DNA from: CAXXHQ01 sp963665265
Lineage (GTDB): Bacteria; Planctomycetota; Planctomycetia; Pirellulales; Thermoguttaceae
Direction of reading: 5' to 3'
Assembly: GCA_963665265.2 (NCBI GenBank)
Contig: OY762224.2
Coordinates: forward strand, 2,666,001 to 2,730,000
Length of the DNA: 64,000 bases
Part shown: positions 40,188 through 47,986 of the stretch, piece after piece
How the letters are laid out: each line of letters begins with the position of its first letter
Position numbering within the stretch: the first letter of the stretch is position 1
Position numbers and translations under genes: made by a program
The notes under the pieces: model-generated
Databases searched by the model: none
The model's input: the letters and a program-made list of their open reading frames with translations, nothing else
Told to the model about the DNA's origin: nothing

Positions 40188-40750
40188 GGGTGGACTCAGC
40201 ATTAGCGTGGGTGGGGTGGATTGCGGAGTGGTTCGCCAAATTTATTCCGAGGCTCGTCATTGTGCGATCAACGCACGGCGGGGTTCGGTTTCGTCACGGA
40301 AGAACGGCAATTGAAATGAAGCCAGGATTACATATCTACTGGCCGATCGTCACTGAAGTCGAAGTAATACCCGTCGCGCGACAGACGCATAATCTGCCAT
40401 CGCAATCACTTCAAACGAAAGACGGGAAAAAGGTTGTTGTGGGCGGAGTCGTCATCTATGCGATCCGCGACGTGGTGGCCGCGTTGTCGAGGAACTGGGA
40501 TGTGAGCGACACGCTGACGGACATAACGCTGGTGGCCGTTACGCACGTCGTGACGGCTCACGATCTGGCCTATTTGCAAGAACATCTCGTCGGCGACGTA
40601 CAAGCGAAGCTGACGAGAGAGACAAGAAAGAAGCTGTCTCAATACGGCGTCAAGGTGTTCCGAACGGCTTTGACAGATTTCTCAGAGTGTTTAGTCGTTA
40701 AAAACATCGGCGGAGGTCGCAACAATGTCCTTATCCACAATGCCGAGTAA
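40166..40750 (+). CDS. SPFH / band-7 domain protein
   Basis: A 194-aa protein. The start region carries hydrophobic AWVGWIAEWFAKFIPRLVIV, a membrane-associating helix. Then come KPGLHIYWPIVTEVEVIPV, TKDGKKVVVGGVVIYAI, YLQEHLVGDVQAKLTRETRKKL and YGVKVFRTALTDF, the SPFH (stomatin/prohibitin/flotillin/HflK-C) order. These assemble membrane-bound rings or microdomains in hosts; SPFH proteins on phages are not routinely reported. ATG 40166 lacks an SD; GTG at 40190 after GGGGGTAGGG is an alternative start. It lies between tail and Cys-rich genes. Confidence 0.75.
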   Translation: MASDSGVGVDSALAWVGWIAEWFAKFIPRLVIVRSTHGGVRFRHGRTAIEMKPGLHIYWPIVTEVEVIPVARQTHNLPSQSLQTKDGKKVVVGGVVIYAIRDVVAALSRNWDVSDTLTDITLVAVTHVVTAHDLAYLQEHLVGDVQAKLTRETRKKLSQYGVKVFRTALTDFSECLVVKNIGGGRNNVLIHNAE

Positions 40751-40967
40751 GGCCGCAAAATGGGCCAAGGCCGTGGGCTTTTGGATTATGGCCGGGCGGC
40801 CCGTGCGGAGCGATGAAGATGTTGACCGCATCCTGACGATCTGCAAAGCATGCGATCGTTTTGAGAACGGCTCCTGCAACGAATGCGGGTGCCACGTTTC
40901 AGAGGGGCCGGCCGTATTCAATAAGGCCAGAATGGCCACAGAGTTTTGCCAGTTAGAGAAGTGGTGA
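40725..40967 (+). CDS. Cys-rich zinc-knuckle protein, 80 aa
   Basis: ATG at 40725 with GGAGG 8 nt upstream. Residues 40-75 read CKACDRFENGSCNECGCHVSEGPAVFNKARMATEFCQLEKW. Five or six Cys form two knuckles, a pattern known from small phage Cys-rich proteins. The role is unknown. It may end this operon, since the strongest hairpin of the region follows at 41088. Confidence 0.6.
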   Translation: MSLSTMPSKAAKWAKAVGFWIMAGRPVRSDEDVDRILTICKACDRFENGSCNECGCHVSEGPAVFNKARMATEFCQLEKW

Positions 40968-41201
40968 GTCGCAGCCGGCGCACTCTCCGCCCTTAGAACA
41001 GACGTAGATTCTTTTGAGGCAGGTCGGGCAGTCGTCTCGCGGAACATCCCTCGGTTCCCGCAGCTTGCAAAACCTGTACTCAGGAATAAAGACCCGCCAC
41101 TCGTAAGAGTGCGGGTCTTTACTTTTGCGCCTGTAGCCTGGAAGCTCAGGCGGCGTTTCGCGTTTGTGAAAGATAATCGTCCCGTCGTCTTTGGCTATCA
41201 C
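40953..41201 (-). CDS. Possible small Cys-rich protein on the minus strand
   Basis: A frame starting at GTG 41201 gives 82 aa with PPELPGYRRKSKDPHSY, WRVFIPEYRFCKLREP and DCPTCLKRIYVCSKGGECAGC, a plausible CxxC-x6-C-x5-CxxC zinc cluster. It would be a single minus gene among plus genes. A long, almost perfect hairpin (41088-41120) sits inside it and looks like a bidirectional terminator, which weakens the call. Confidence 0.4.
   Translation of the reverse strand: MIAKDDGTIIFHKRETPPELPGYRRKSKDPHSYEWRVFIPEYRFCKLREPRDVPRDDCPTCLKRIYVCSKGGECAGCDSPLL
41088..41120. terminator. Strong bidirectional terminator-like hairpin
   Basis: AAAGACCCG-C-CACTC (41088-41102) pairs with GAGTGCGGGTCTTT (41107-41120), a 14-bp stem with one bulged C and loop GTAA. 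TTT precedes ACTTTT on the plus side, and the minus side reads TCTTTATT. It would end the SPFH/Cys-rich transcript 120 nt after the stop, or a minus transcript. Confidence 0.7.
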
Positions 41202-41298
41202 TCCCAGACTCCCCCCGATATTTCGGTGTTGACGACTCCATAAAAGTATGCTCGAATGCTGTTTTACTCGTCGGCGTTCAATGCAGGGTGATTTGGCG

Positions 41299-41793
41299 AT
41301 GCAACCTTTAAAAGATTGGACTTCTGTTCTTGAGTGGCTCAAAAGGCCGTTTTTCGCGTTTGTTTCCACAGGTGTTCTATGTGGAATTCTGTTATCAAAT
41401 GACGCTCTAAGCTGGCTTGGGCTTGAGCGATTTCGTTGGATTATCGCGGCCCTTTTCCTATTTTCAATCTGCGTTCTTTTCTCGCAAATTCTTGCTGTTA
41501 TCTGGGGTTTCTTGTCCAAATGGATACAAAGAAGAGACGTTGCAGCAAGTTGCAGAAAGCGGCTTAATCAACTTACCCACAATGAGAAGCTTATTCTCAA
41601 GGGGTATATAGACGGGCAAACCCGCACTCAGAATTTTGATATCGGTGACGGAACTGTCGCAACTTTGGTGCAGGCTGGCATTATTAGTCGCGTGTCTAAC
41701 GTCTCCCAGGGACCGCTCAGATTCCCGTACAACATTACCGATTTCGCATGGGACTATCTCAATGAGAACCCCGGCGTACTTGCTGACTTCTGA
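41299..41793 (+). CDS. SieB-like superinfection exclusion protein
   Basis: A 164-aa protein starting at ATG 41299 (the frame runs earlier, but no SD supports it). Two hydrophobic segments (residues 15-35, AFVSTGVLCGILL; 42-66, WIIAALFLFSICVLFSQIL) precede a cytoplasmic domain (LTHNEKLILKGYIDGQTRT ... ALVQAGIISRVSNV). The layout and QLTHNEKLIL...YI...LVQAGII pattern resemble phage superinfection exclusion protein B (SieB). It is expressed apart from neighbours, as such moron genes are. The family call is from pattern memory. Confidence 0.6.
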   Translation: MQPLKDWTSVLEWLKRPFFAFVSTGVLCGILLSNDALSWLGLERFRWIIAALFLFSICVLFSQILAVIWGFLSKWIQRRDVAASCRKRLNQLTHNEKLILKGYIDGQTRTQNFDIGDGTVATLVQAGIISRVSNVSQGPLRFPYNITDFAWDYLNENPGVLADF

Positions 41794-41876
41794 AGGCTGT
41801 TCAGGAAGCGATATACAAAGACAAATCTCGTCTAGCCACCGCTGAATCATTAGCCAGAGCGAACTTAGAGTCGCCA

Positions 41877-42485
41877 TCAATACCACCATTGGCCTTTCAA
41901 GAGGTCTCGATAAACTTTAGCCTCGACGATGCAGTCATTCAGAGCGTCGTGCGGTCGCGGGTTTTCAATGCCGAGATACGAGGCCAACTCGGTGAGCGAA
42001 ACGCGATTGAAAACTTGATTCTCGCCGCACAACGCCGCCCGATCGTTGACCGCGCACGCCAAGCCCATAGCGTCGCGTGGGATCGGGGAAAAGATTCGCT
42101 CAAAGAGGCCGCGTCCCAGCCATTTAATGCTGAACTCCCGCTCAAATGACCAGTTGTGGGCGAGCGGGACGATACACCGCCCGAGGGTCAAGTCCAGCTT
42201 TTCGAGCCACGCTAAGAACTGTCCTTCGACTTGTTCATGCGTCGGATAGTAGGAAAGCTCACTCAAACTTAGGCGGTTAATTCGCATAGCCAAGGGATCA
42301 GCCGCCTCCGGATGCTTTGGCGCGATACAGGTATAGAACGGCCGAATCGGAAGCGGGTCGAGGCCGTCGTCCAGCGGGACGACGGCGATTTGAACGATTT
42401 CGTGAACGTCCGGGTTGGTTCCCGTCGTCTCATAATCAATCGCCGCCAGGAGGTTGCCGTTTAAGTGCCCAAGTGTTTTATGCAC
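41877..42485 (-). CDS. DnaQ-like 3'-5' exonuclease
   Basis: A 202-aa DEDD nuclease. AIDYETTGTNPDVHEIVQIAVV gives the first acidic pair (D..E), WSFEREFSIKW the second region, and NPRPHDALNDCIVEA the third with His and Asp. GTG at 42485 has GGAGGTGG 5 nt upstream; the earlier frame start is rejected. It overlaps the dNMP kinase stop by 8 nt. Proofreading or nucleotide-recycling function beside the replicative genes is likely. It is the last gene of the minus replication operon. Confidence 0.8.
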   Translation of the reverse strand: MHKTLGHLNGNLLAAIDYETTGTNPDVHEIVQIAVVPLDDGLDPLPIRPFYTCIAPKHPEAADPLAMRINRLSLSELSYYPTHEQVEGQFLAWLEKLDLTLGRCIVPLAHNWSFEREFSIKWLGRGLFERIFSPIPRDAMGLACAVNDRAALCGENQVFNRVSLTELASYLGIENPRPHDALNDCIVEAKVYRDLLKGQWWY

Positions 42486-43044
42486 AAGCCACCTCCAACT
42501 TGGCCGCGTAACGCTTGGCCTCATTGCGCAGCGTCCGAATGTCTTCATCGCCGATAACGTCGTCCCACCCCCGGTAATCGCAGAGCGCTAGGTCGGCTAC
42601 GGTTTGGCGGGGTTCGACCCCGGGGCGAACGATTTTAATAAGCCAGCCGCCGCGTTCTTTCACCGCTTCGGCTTCATTCGGGAAGCGAACGTCGGGGATG
42701 ATAAGTACGTCGGCGTGGACCACTTTTTTTAGCAGATAGTCAAGCCAAGTTCGGTCGTAGACGTTCTCGCGAATAGCTTTGGTCCCGAGGGCGACCCAAA
42801 CCTCGACCGGGGACATATTAAGCTCTGGCAACTTTATATTTCGGAGGGCCGCCCCTTCTTCCGTCTCATAGAACTCCGGTTCACGCAAACCGGCCCACGC
42901 ATAAAGTTCGTGAGAAACCAGCTTTAGTTCCCAGGCGAAAGATTGCTTAATAGCCTTGATGCCCAGCTTTTCGCACTCTTCAATTAGATAGTTCGCAAAC
43001 GTGTCTTTCCCAGTTCTCGAATAGTGCCCCAGCCCTACGATCAT
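42478..43044 (-). CDS. Deoxynucleoside monophosphate kinase
   Basis: A 188-aa P-loop protein. GHYSRTGKDTFANYL (residues 5-19) is the Walker A of phage dNMP kinases. VLIIPDVRFPNEAEAVKERGG is the family Asp/Arg motif, and WDDVIGDEDIRTLRNEA a lid-like segment. It phosphorylates dNMPs to dNDPs to feed replication. It overlaps the primase stop by 4 nt and the exonuclease by 8. Confidence 0.85.
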   Translation of the reverse strand: MIVGLGHYSRTGKDTFANYLIEECEKLGIKAIKQSFAWELKLVSHELYAWAGLREPEFYETEEGAALRNIKLPELNMSPVEVWVALGTKAIRENVYDRTWLDYLLKKVVHADVLIIPDVRFPNEAEAVKERGGWLIKIVRPGVEPRQTVADLALCDYRGWDDVIGDEDIRTLRNEAKRYAAKLEVACA

Positions 43045-45629
43045 TTCTTTTCCTTTAATTTTAGATTTGTGATGAATACTTTATGGTCAGTTCCGCGAGC
43101 CGTGGCATGGCGCTCCGGCATCGCTTTACTCGTCCATTTTCGCCCCCAGTGCGGTTTGTCGTCGGCGTCGAGCCAGTCGAAGAACCGCTCGTAGAATTCT
43201 TTGAAGAGGACTTTCCCCCCAAGATCGAATTCGCATTCGTGGTCGATGAAATTCTCAAGAGGACTTTTATTACTCTCTTGAGCCGCTATCTTGGACTCCG
43301 TTTCAATCACTGGCAAACGAAGTCGCCCAACTGGCTCCGGCAGCGGGATATTTTTTAGCGTGTAAAGAAAATGCGGAGCTTCCTCCATTAATCGGGGCAG
43401 AAGCTCTTTGTCCTTGTTGATATCCTCGTTCGGCAGCATCGGCTCGACGTAACATGCGACTATGCGAGTGTCGCCTGGGAAAATGGGACAGTGAAACCGG
43501 AAGTTGGCGACCTGAATGAAGTGCAATTTGTTCGGCTGGCCGTAAATGTCCGTGCGCATTTGACGAACGTAAAATGTCTTGGCCGTCACCCAGTCTTTGA
43601 TGCGCAATAACGCATTCTTTGTCGTTGACAGGTCGGTTTCTTCGACCGTTGCGAGAACGGCGTCCCGAAGCTGTCCGTTGAAACCGCTTTGGTTTTTTAG
43701 CGGGTCGTCGGCTGAAGTCACGCCGTCCGGTATTAAGAGCTTGATTGCCTCATGGAGCGACGATTTACCGCAATTCTCGCCACCGTGGAAGAATAAATAA
43801 GGCAACGGGCTAAACGGGTGGCGAAATAGATTTGCCACCCAGGCGAGGCCGTAGTCCCCGCCGGTGAGTATTCCGTTCTCTTGTGCCCACGCGGATTTCT
43901 TTAATGGGCCGTTCAGGTCGCGGAAAATTCGCCTGAGAACGGCGTCCCAATGCGGGTGATGCGCCTCGTCTAGGCTTTTTAGGTCGGCAGCCTCATAAGC
44001 GGCTTGAATTCCGCGCCGATTCCACTGTCGCCCCCCCGGATACTCCGGCGCAAACGGAATACTCACGTCCGTCCACGGCATTTCACAAGCGTCGGCGATG
44101 ATGAATTGGGCGTCAGCCGGGTGACGAGCCTTCAATACGTCGCGGATGTCGTCTTTGGGGACGGACAGCCATCGCCCCTCGTTGCTCTTCAAGAACCAGC
44201 CCATTCGATCGCCGGTCTCTGAGATTGTCGTGCGAATAAGATTGTCGTATTTATCCGCGTCGTACTCGGATTCGACGGTGGCCTCACCCTCTCGGACCCA
44301 GCGGGTCTTATCGGCGATCCAGCCGCTTATCTTTCCGTCCGTCTTCTTGACGCGATCAAACGAGAATACTAGTTTCCCGTCGCGTTTGACGGCGATTGTG
44401 ATTTCTCGGTCGCGCATTGCGCTATCGACGGCTAACGTTTCGCCGAGGAGGGCGGCAGCTTGCTCCGCACCTTCGGCGGGAAAGACGTAGGTATTTGGCT
44501 TGTCAGGGTCTTTTTTCCCGCCGTAAAGATTGGCCGCCTGTTTGAGCGTCGGCCGCTTATTATAGGGAATGTGCGTCCAGCCGCCCTCGCTTTGAAGCCA
44601 GCCGGGCGCCTCGGTGATTCCCGGAGAAAAGCGGAATACGTCGAGACCGCCGTTCGGGCGGAGGAAGCAAAAACAATTCGGCGTGCCGGGGTCTTTTCCC
44701 TCGGAAATCGTCTCGAAATAACCGGAAAGTTGCAGCCGCTCCTTGACCTCTTTTAGCGCGCAAGTATGCGTGGTGAGAAGGTGATTGTCCGCGTCCCAGA
44801 TCACCGTGTAGCCGGTGGCGGCCAGTTCGTCGAGAATACGCTTGTGCATCTCGTCGAACGGGATAATTTTCTGACTGGCCGCAAGGTCGTCTAGCTTGGC
44901 CTCGTCGGCCCCCTGCACGCGGGTTTTTGAGCGACGCTTGGCGATCACGTCAACGTGATCCCGCCAGTTAGGCACGTCGGCCTCAGTTAGCTTGGCATCG
45001 GTCGCCTTGAGCAATTCAAGACCGTTAGCGGGCATGTCACGCCGCCAAACCCAGAAGTTATTACCGCAGTTATCAACGCGGGCGGCGAAGTCGAACCCGG
45101 CGTCCACGCTCATCTTGCCCAACACGCATCGGGCCAGGGCGGCATGCTCGGTATGATCGGCCGTGGGGATGTTGTCGAGTGACACTCCCAGATGATAGCC
45201 AGCCCCTCCAGTGCTGCGCCGAACCTCGACATAGGGCAACTTTTGGGCCTTTTCGAGAATCTGGTCTAGTTCCTCTTTGGAGACACCAACCCCGGCGTGA
45301 GAAGTGATGTCATCGAAATCGAAGAAGACCCATTCCGACCGCCGCTTAACCCAGTTCCAGCCGGTGCGCCCGATCGCTGTGGCATACTTAGCGAGCGGCC
45401 AGGGGAGATCGTAGCTGGCCCACTCCGGATCGTCGTAAGCCTTCTTCGGCCGCCGAATCGCCCACCACTTGTCCAAACCGTCCGTGAAGACGCCCGGACG
45501 ATCAGCTAGTTGCTCGCCTCCGATTACATTGACCTGCACTTCCATCTCGGGGCCGAGTTGGGCGAGTAGATCGCCCGCCACGCCTTGGCTTTTTAGAAAT
45601 TCGATAATCGCCACATCAACTTGTTGCAT
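43041..45629 (-). CDS. Primase-helicase (AEP primase and SF3-type helicase)
   Basis: An 862-aa protein. The N-terminal primase: VFFDFDDITS (residues 101-110, acidic DxD) and RRSTGGAGYHLGVS (137-150), the AEP order. The C-terminal helicase: PYLFFHGGENCGKSSL (about 607-622, Walker A) then DAVLATVEET with acidic box, and QVANFRFHCPIFPGDTRIVA, like phage D5/DUF5906-type SF3 proteins. It makes primers and opens the fork. The operon is started by a 35-bp promoter-like element at 45648-45682. ATG is 18 nt from that element. Confidence 0.87.
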   Translation of the reverse strand: MQQVDVAIIEFLKSQGVAGDLLAQLGPEMEVQVNVIGGEQLADRPGVFTDGLDKWWAIRRPKKAYDDPEWASYDLPWPLAKYATAIGRTGWNWVKRRSEWVFFDFDDITSHAGVGVSKEELDQILEKAQKLPYVEVRRSTGGAGYHLGVSLDNIPTADHTEHAALARCVLGKMSVDAGFDFAARVDNCGNNFWVWRRDMPANGLELLKATDAKLTEADVPNWRDHVDVIAKRRSKTRVQGADEAKLDDLAASQKIIPFDEMHKRILDELAATGYTVIWDADNHLLTTHTCALKEVKERLQLSGYFETISEGKDPGTPNCFCFLRPNGGLDVFRFSPGITEAPGWLQSEGGWTHIPYNKRPTLKQAANLYGGKKDPDKPNTYVFPAEGAEQAAALLGETLAVDSAMRDREITIAVKRDGKLVFSFDRVKKTDGKISGWIADKTRWVREGEATVESEYDADKYDNLIRTTISETGDRMGWFLKSNEGRWLSVPKDDIRDVLKARHPADAQFIIADACEMPWTDVSIPFAPEYPGGRQWNRRGIQAAYEAADLKSLDEAHHPHWDAVLRRIFRDLNGPLKKSAWAQENGILTGGDYGLAWVANLFRHPFSPLPYLFFHGGENCGKSSLHEAIKLLIPDGVTSADDPLKNQSGFNGQLRDAVLATVEETDLSTTKNALLRIKDWVTAKTFYVRQMRTDIYGQPNKLHFIQVANFRFHCPIFPGDTRIVACYVEPMLPNEDINKDKELLPRLMEEAPHFLYTLKNIPLPEPVGRLRLPVIETESKIAAQESNKSPLENFIDHECEFDLGGKVLFKEFYERFFDWLDADDKPHWGRKWTSKAMPERHATARGTDHKVFITNLKLKEKK

Positions 45630-45647
45630 TTGGTGTCTGCCTCCTAC

Positions 45648-45682
45648 CCTATTACGAGTGCCAAAACGATTTTTTTAGACAT
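45648..45682 (-). promoter_or_regulatory. 35-bp promoter-like element, copy 2 (primase operon)
   Basis: On the minus strand: ATGTCTAAAAAAATCG then TTTTGGCACTCGTAATAGG, with TTGGCAC 18 nt after the start, exactly as copies 1 and 3. GTAGGAGG precedes the ATG at 45629. The intergenic region also has two AACTTTTTCT direct repeats (45690-45714). Confidence 0.75.
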
Positions 45683-45732
45683 TAATTTCAAACTTTTTCT
45701 AGGAAAACTTTTTCTGAAAATTCTTAGATTTC

Positions 45733-45767
45733 TTGTCTAAAAATTCGTTTTTGGCACTCGTAATAGG
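45733..45767 (+). promoter_or_regulatory. 35-bp promoter-like element, copy 3 (ParB operon)
   Basis: TTGTCTAAAAATTCG then TTTTTGGCACTCGTAATAGG on the plus strand; same 18-nt spacing. TTAGA at 45724-45728 and TCTAA at 45736-45740 form a partial inverted repeat. The GAGGG for the ParB-like gene follows directly. Confidence 0.75.
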
Positions 45768-45779
45768 TTGAGGGCAGAG

Positions 45780-46703
45780 ATGAGGGCAAAACTAATTGAT
45801 ATTGATAGGATTCGCGGGCCGCAGACTCTTTTACGGCCTGTTCTAAAATCCGACATTTCTTACTTAGAACTCAAAGCGTCTGTAGAGAAATACGGCGTAA
45901 TCTGCGCCATTCTCGTCGTCACCGACGGGGACGGCTACGAAGTGGTCGCGGGCAACCGGCGTTTTAATGCCGCCAAAGATGTGGGCCTGAAGCAAATTCC
46001 GTGCGTCATTTATCCGCCTTGCTCGGCGGAGAAGAAACGGGCGTTGCAGATAACGGAAAACGCCAATCAATTTCAGACGCGGGCCGGAGATTATTACCGG
46101 CAGCTTTTGACTATCCACAAGAAGAACCAGGGCTATACCGTCTATGACTTGGCCGAGGTGGTCGGGAAGTCCCCGGCCTGGGTCGAAAAGATTCTTCATC
46201 TAAAACAACTTGCCCCCGACATTCAAGAGGCCGTTTTTCGCGGGGAAATTAAGACGGAAATGGCTATTTGGCTGGCCAAGCTCCCGCGAGACCGCCAGAT
46301 AGAATTCCTCCCTCAAACGCAACTCATCACTTGCAGGGAGTTTGTGACGCGAGTGAAGCAGGTGCTAAGGGACAAACAACAGGAGAAAGAGCGACAGTAT
46401 TTCAACAAGAGATTCGCAGAGCGGTTTCAGCCCGTTCGCTTCTTGCGAACAATCAAAGCAATCGAGTCGGAACAACAGACTCTAAAAGCCGGGCTGAAAG
46501 AAGTGATAACGAGGTCTCTAACGCCATTACAGGCTTGGGAGGCCGCTTTGCAGTGGGCATTGCACGGCGACAAGGAATCTATCCAAGAGCAGGAGGCCGC
46601 ATTCTTCAAATCAGGCAACACTGGAAATCTTCTAAACTATGGGCAACGATCTGACAATTCCGCAAGTGAATGTTCCTCAAGTGGGCACGTCGGCGATCTA
46701 TGA
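45780..46703 (+). CDS. ParB-like nuclease/partition domain protein 1
   Basis: A 307-aa protein. ELKASVEKYGVICAILV, YEVVAGNRRFNAAKDVG and QIPCVIYPPCS are the ParB/Srx N-terminal fold with the GNRR motif. YDLAEVVGKSPAWVEKIL is the helix-turn-helix. ATG at 45780 follows GAGGGCAGAG; the upstream TTG lies inside the promoter element. In phages such proteins bind DNA and may act in plasmid-like partitioning, host takeover or transcription. The C-terminus ends Ser-rich and overlaps the next gene. Confidence 0.8.
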   Translation: MRAKLIDIDRIRGPQTLLRPVLKSDISYLELKASVEKYGVICAILVVTDGDGYEVVAGNRRFNAAKDVGLKQIPCVIYPPCSAEKKRALQITENANQFQTRAGDYYRQLLTIHKKNQGYTVYDLAEVVGKSPAWVEKILHLKQLAPDIQEAVFRGEIKTEMAIWLAKLPRDRQIEFLPQTQLITCREFVTRVKQVLRDKQQEKERQYFNKRFAERFQPVRFLRTIKAIESEQQTLKAGLKEVITRSLTPLQAWEAALQWALHGDKESIQEQEAAFFKSGNTGNLLNYGQRSDNSASECSSSGHVGDL

Positions 46704-47361
46704 CGAACTCGCCAAGGGTGCTGACTTCCTCCCCCGCATCCAACTCTATACCAAGGGGCGGGCGATCGACAAGCAGTTAATCTCCCCCGGCCATTTCGGA
46801 GTGCCGAAGAAAGACGACGAAATCGTCGATTTGGGCGATTCTATCGACATTATTCCGATCGCTCGCCGGCCGAAAGCCGTTGACCTCTCTGACACCGACG
46901 CGATCATCGTTAGTTATGACTCGGCGAGCGACGAGTTCAAGAGAATTCAGGACACTTCCGCCGAATCCGAATCGGGGTGCATGTACGGAATTTCCTATCT
47001 CGTACTCGAACGCACGACCGGCGAATTGTACGAATTCTTCTTCGGGTCAAAGTCGCTACGTGCCGCCGCAAAAACCTTAAACGGGTATTGCGCGATTTCG
47101 CAGGCTGACATCGACGCGGCCAAGGCCGCTGGAAAGAACGTGGACTCGATTCAGCCGCGTGGCCCGCTACCCGTGACGCTGGCCTCCCGGCTGGTTGACA
47201 AGGGCAAGTTCTCCTGGCACGTCCCCGAGTTCGCCCCTTGCTCTACTCCGTTTACCAGCAATCCCGGCCCGGGGGCGATGGAACAGGAGGCGACCAAGTT
47301 CGTCACCGCCAAGTCGGAAGGCGTAACCAAGGTCGAGGGCGGGAAGCGTCGCGCTCGTTAA
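46639..47361 (+). CDS. Phage protein of unknown function, 240 aa
   Basis: It overlaps the ParB gene by 65 nt in another frame, beginning MGNDLTIPQVNVPQVGTS. The core is DFLPRIQLYTKGRAIDKQLI, then FGVPKKDDEIVDLGDSIDIIPIARRPK. The C-terminus is basic (KVEGGKRRAR). Placement between ParB-like and helicase suggests a replication or recombination role, but no family is claimed. Confidence 0.6.
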   Translation: MGNDLTIPQVNVPQVGTSAIYDELAKGADFLPRIQLYTKGRAIDKQLISPGHFGVPKKDDEIVDLGDSIDIIPIARRPKAVDLSDTDAIIVSYDSASDEFKRIQDTSAESESGCMYGISYLVLERTTGELYEFFFGSKSLRAAAKTLNGYCAISQADIDAAKAAGKNVDSIQPRGPLPVTLASRLVDKGKFSWHVPEFAPCSTPFTSNPGPGAMEQEATKFVTAKSEGVTKVEGGKRRAR

Positions 47362-47393
47362 TTATAGCTATTTATATCTATTTATAGCTATAA
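47362..47393. promoter_or_regulatory. AT-rich palindromic operator candidate
   Basis: TTATAGCTA at 47362-47370 and TAGCTATAA at 47385-47393 are inverted over a 14-nt AT spacer. The 10-bp TATAGCTATA (47383-47392) recurs exactly at 52444-52453 before the polymerase gene. It may bind one of the ParB-like proteins or another regulator. Confidence 0.45.
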
Positions 47394-47421
47394 AAACATA
47401 CTTCTACACGCGGGAAATTCG

Positions 47422-47919
47422 ATGCAGCTACCTTATGCTATGCTCGTCGCGCAGGCTACGTATGATTTCAAGAACCTTCTCGCTGCGGCAAATGAAATGC
47501 TCGGCTACTCTTTAGCCGAGGGGGCTGACCGCAGTATCAAGAAACTTACGGACGCCGAGCGGTTTATCGCGTGTTTGAAGTCTCTGACGGAACGCGGGGC
47601 GAAGCCTTCTTTCGACGGCTTTCTTGGCCACGGCTTCGCCTCCGTTCTCGTCGTCTTGAACGAGCGAGACGTTCTTCCTTTCGTCAGTACGGGTGTCCCG
47701 GCCGCCGTGGCAAAAACGGTCGCCCCGGGCGTCTATTGCGTCATTATGTCCGCAACTCTCGCCCAGTGGAAACAGGCAGTCGTGGACGGTCTAAGTCGCG
47801 TTGAGTCGCGGGCGGCTTACGGGGCGGTAATGCAAATCTTCGAGGCCGCCAACTACAACCTCTGGTCTGACTACGCTAAGAAACCTGTCGGGCAACTCTT
47901 TCTTTTGAAGGGCAAATAA
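47422..47919 (+). CDS. Hypothetical phage protein, 165 aa
   Basis: No family recognised. It has Ala/Ser-rich helices (AGADRSIKKLTDAERFIACL), the segment FDGFLGHGFASVLVVLNERDVLPF and LAQWKQAVVDGLSRVESRAAY. It may form a DNA- or protein-binding partner for the helicase, given the 1-nt spacing. The start ATG lacks a strong SD (GCGGGAAATTCG). Confidence 0.55.
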   Translation: MQLPYAMLVAQATYDFKNLLAAANEMLGYSLAEGADRSIKKLTDAERFIACLKSLTERGAKPSFDGFLGHGFASVLVVLNERDVLPFVSTGVPAAVAKTVAPGVYCVIMSATLAQWKQAVVDGLSRVESRAAYGAVMQIFEAANYNLWSDYAKKPVGQLFLLKGK

Positions 47920-47986
47920 CGTGGACGGTTCCGCTTCAAGCGGCGCGGTCGTTCATTTCTCTTCGGTCTTCTACGTGGGGCAACTG

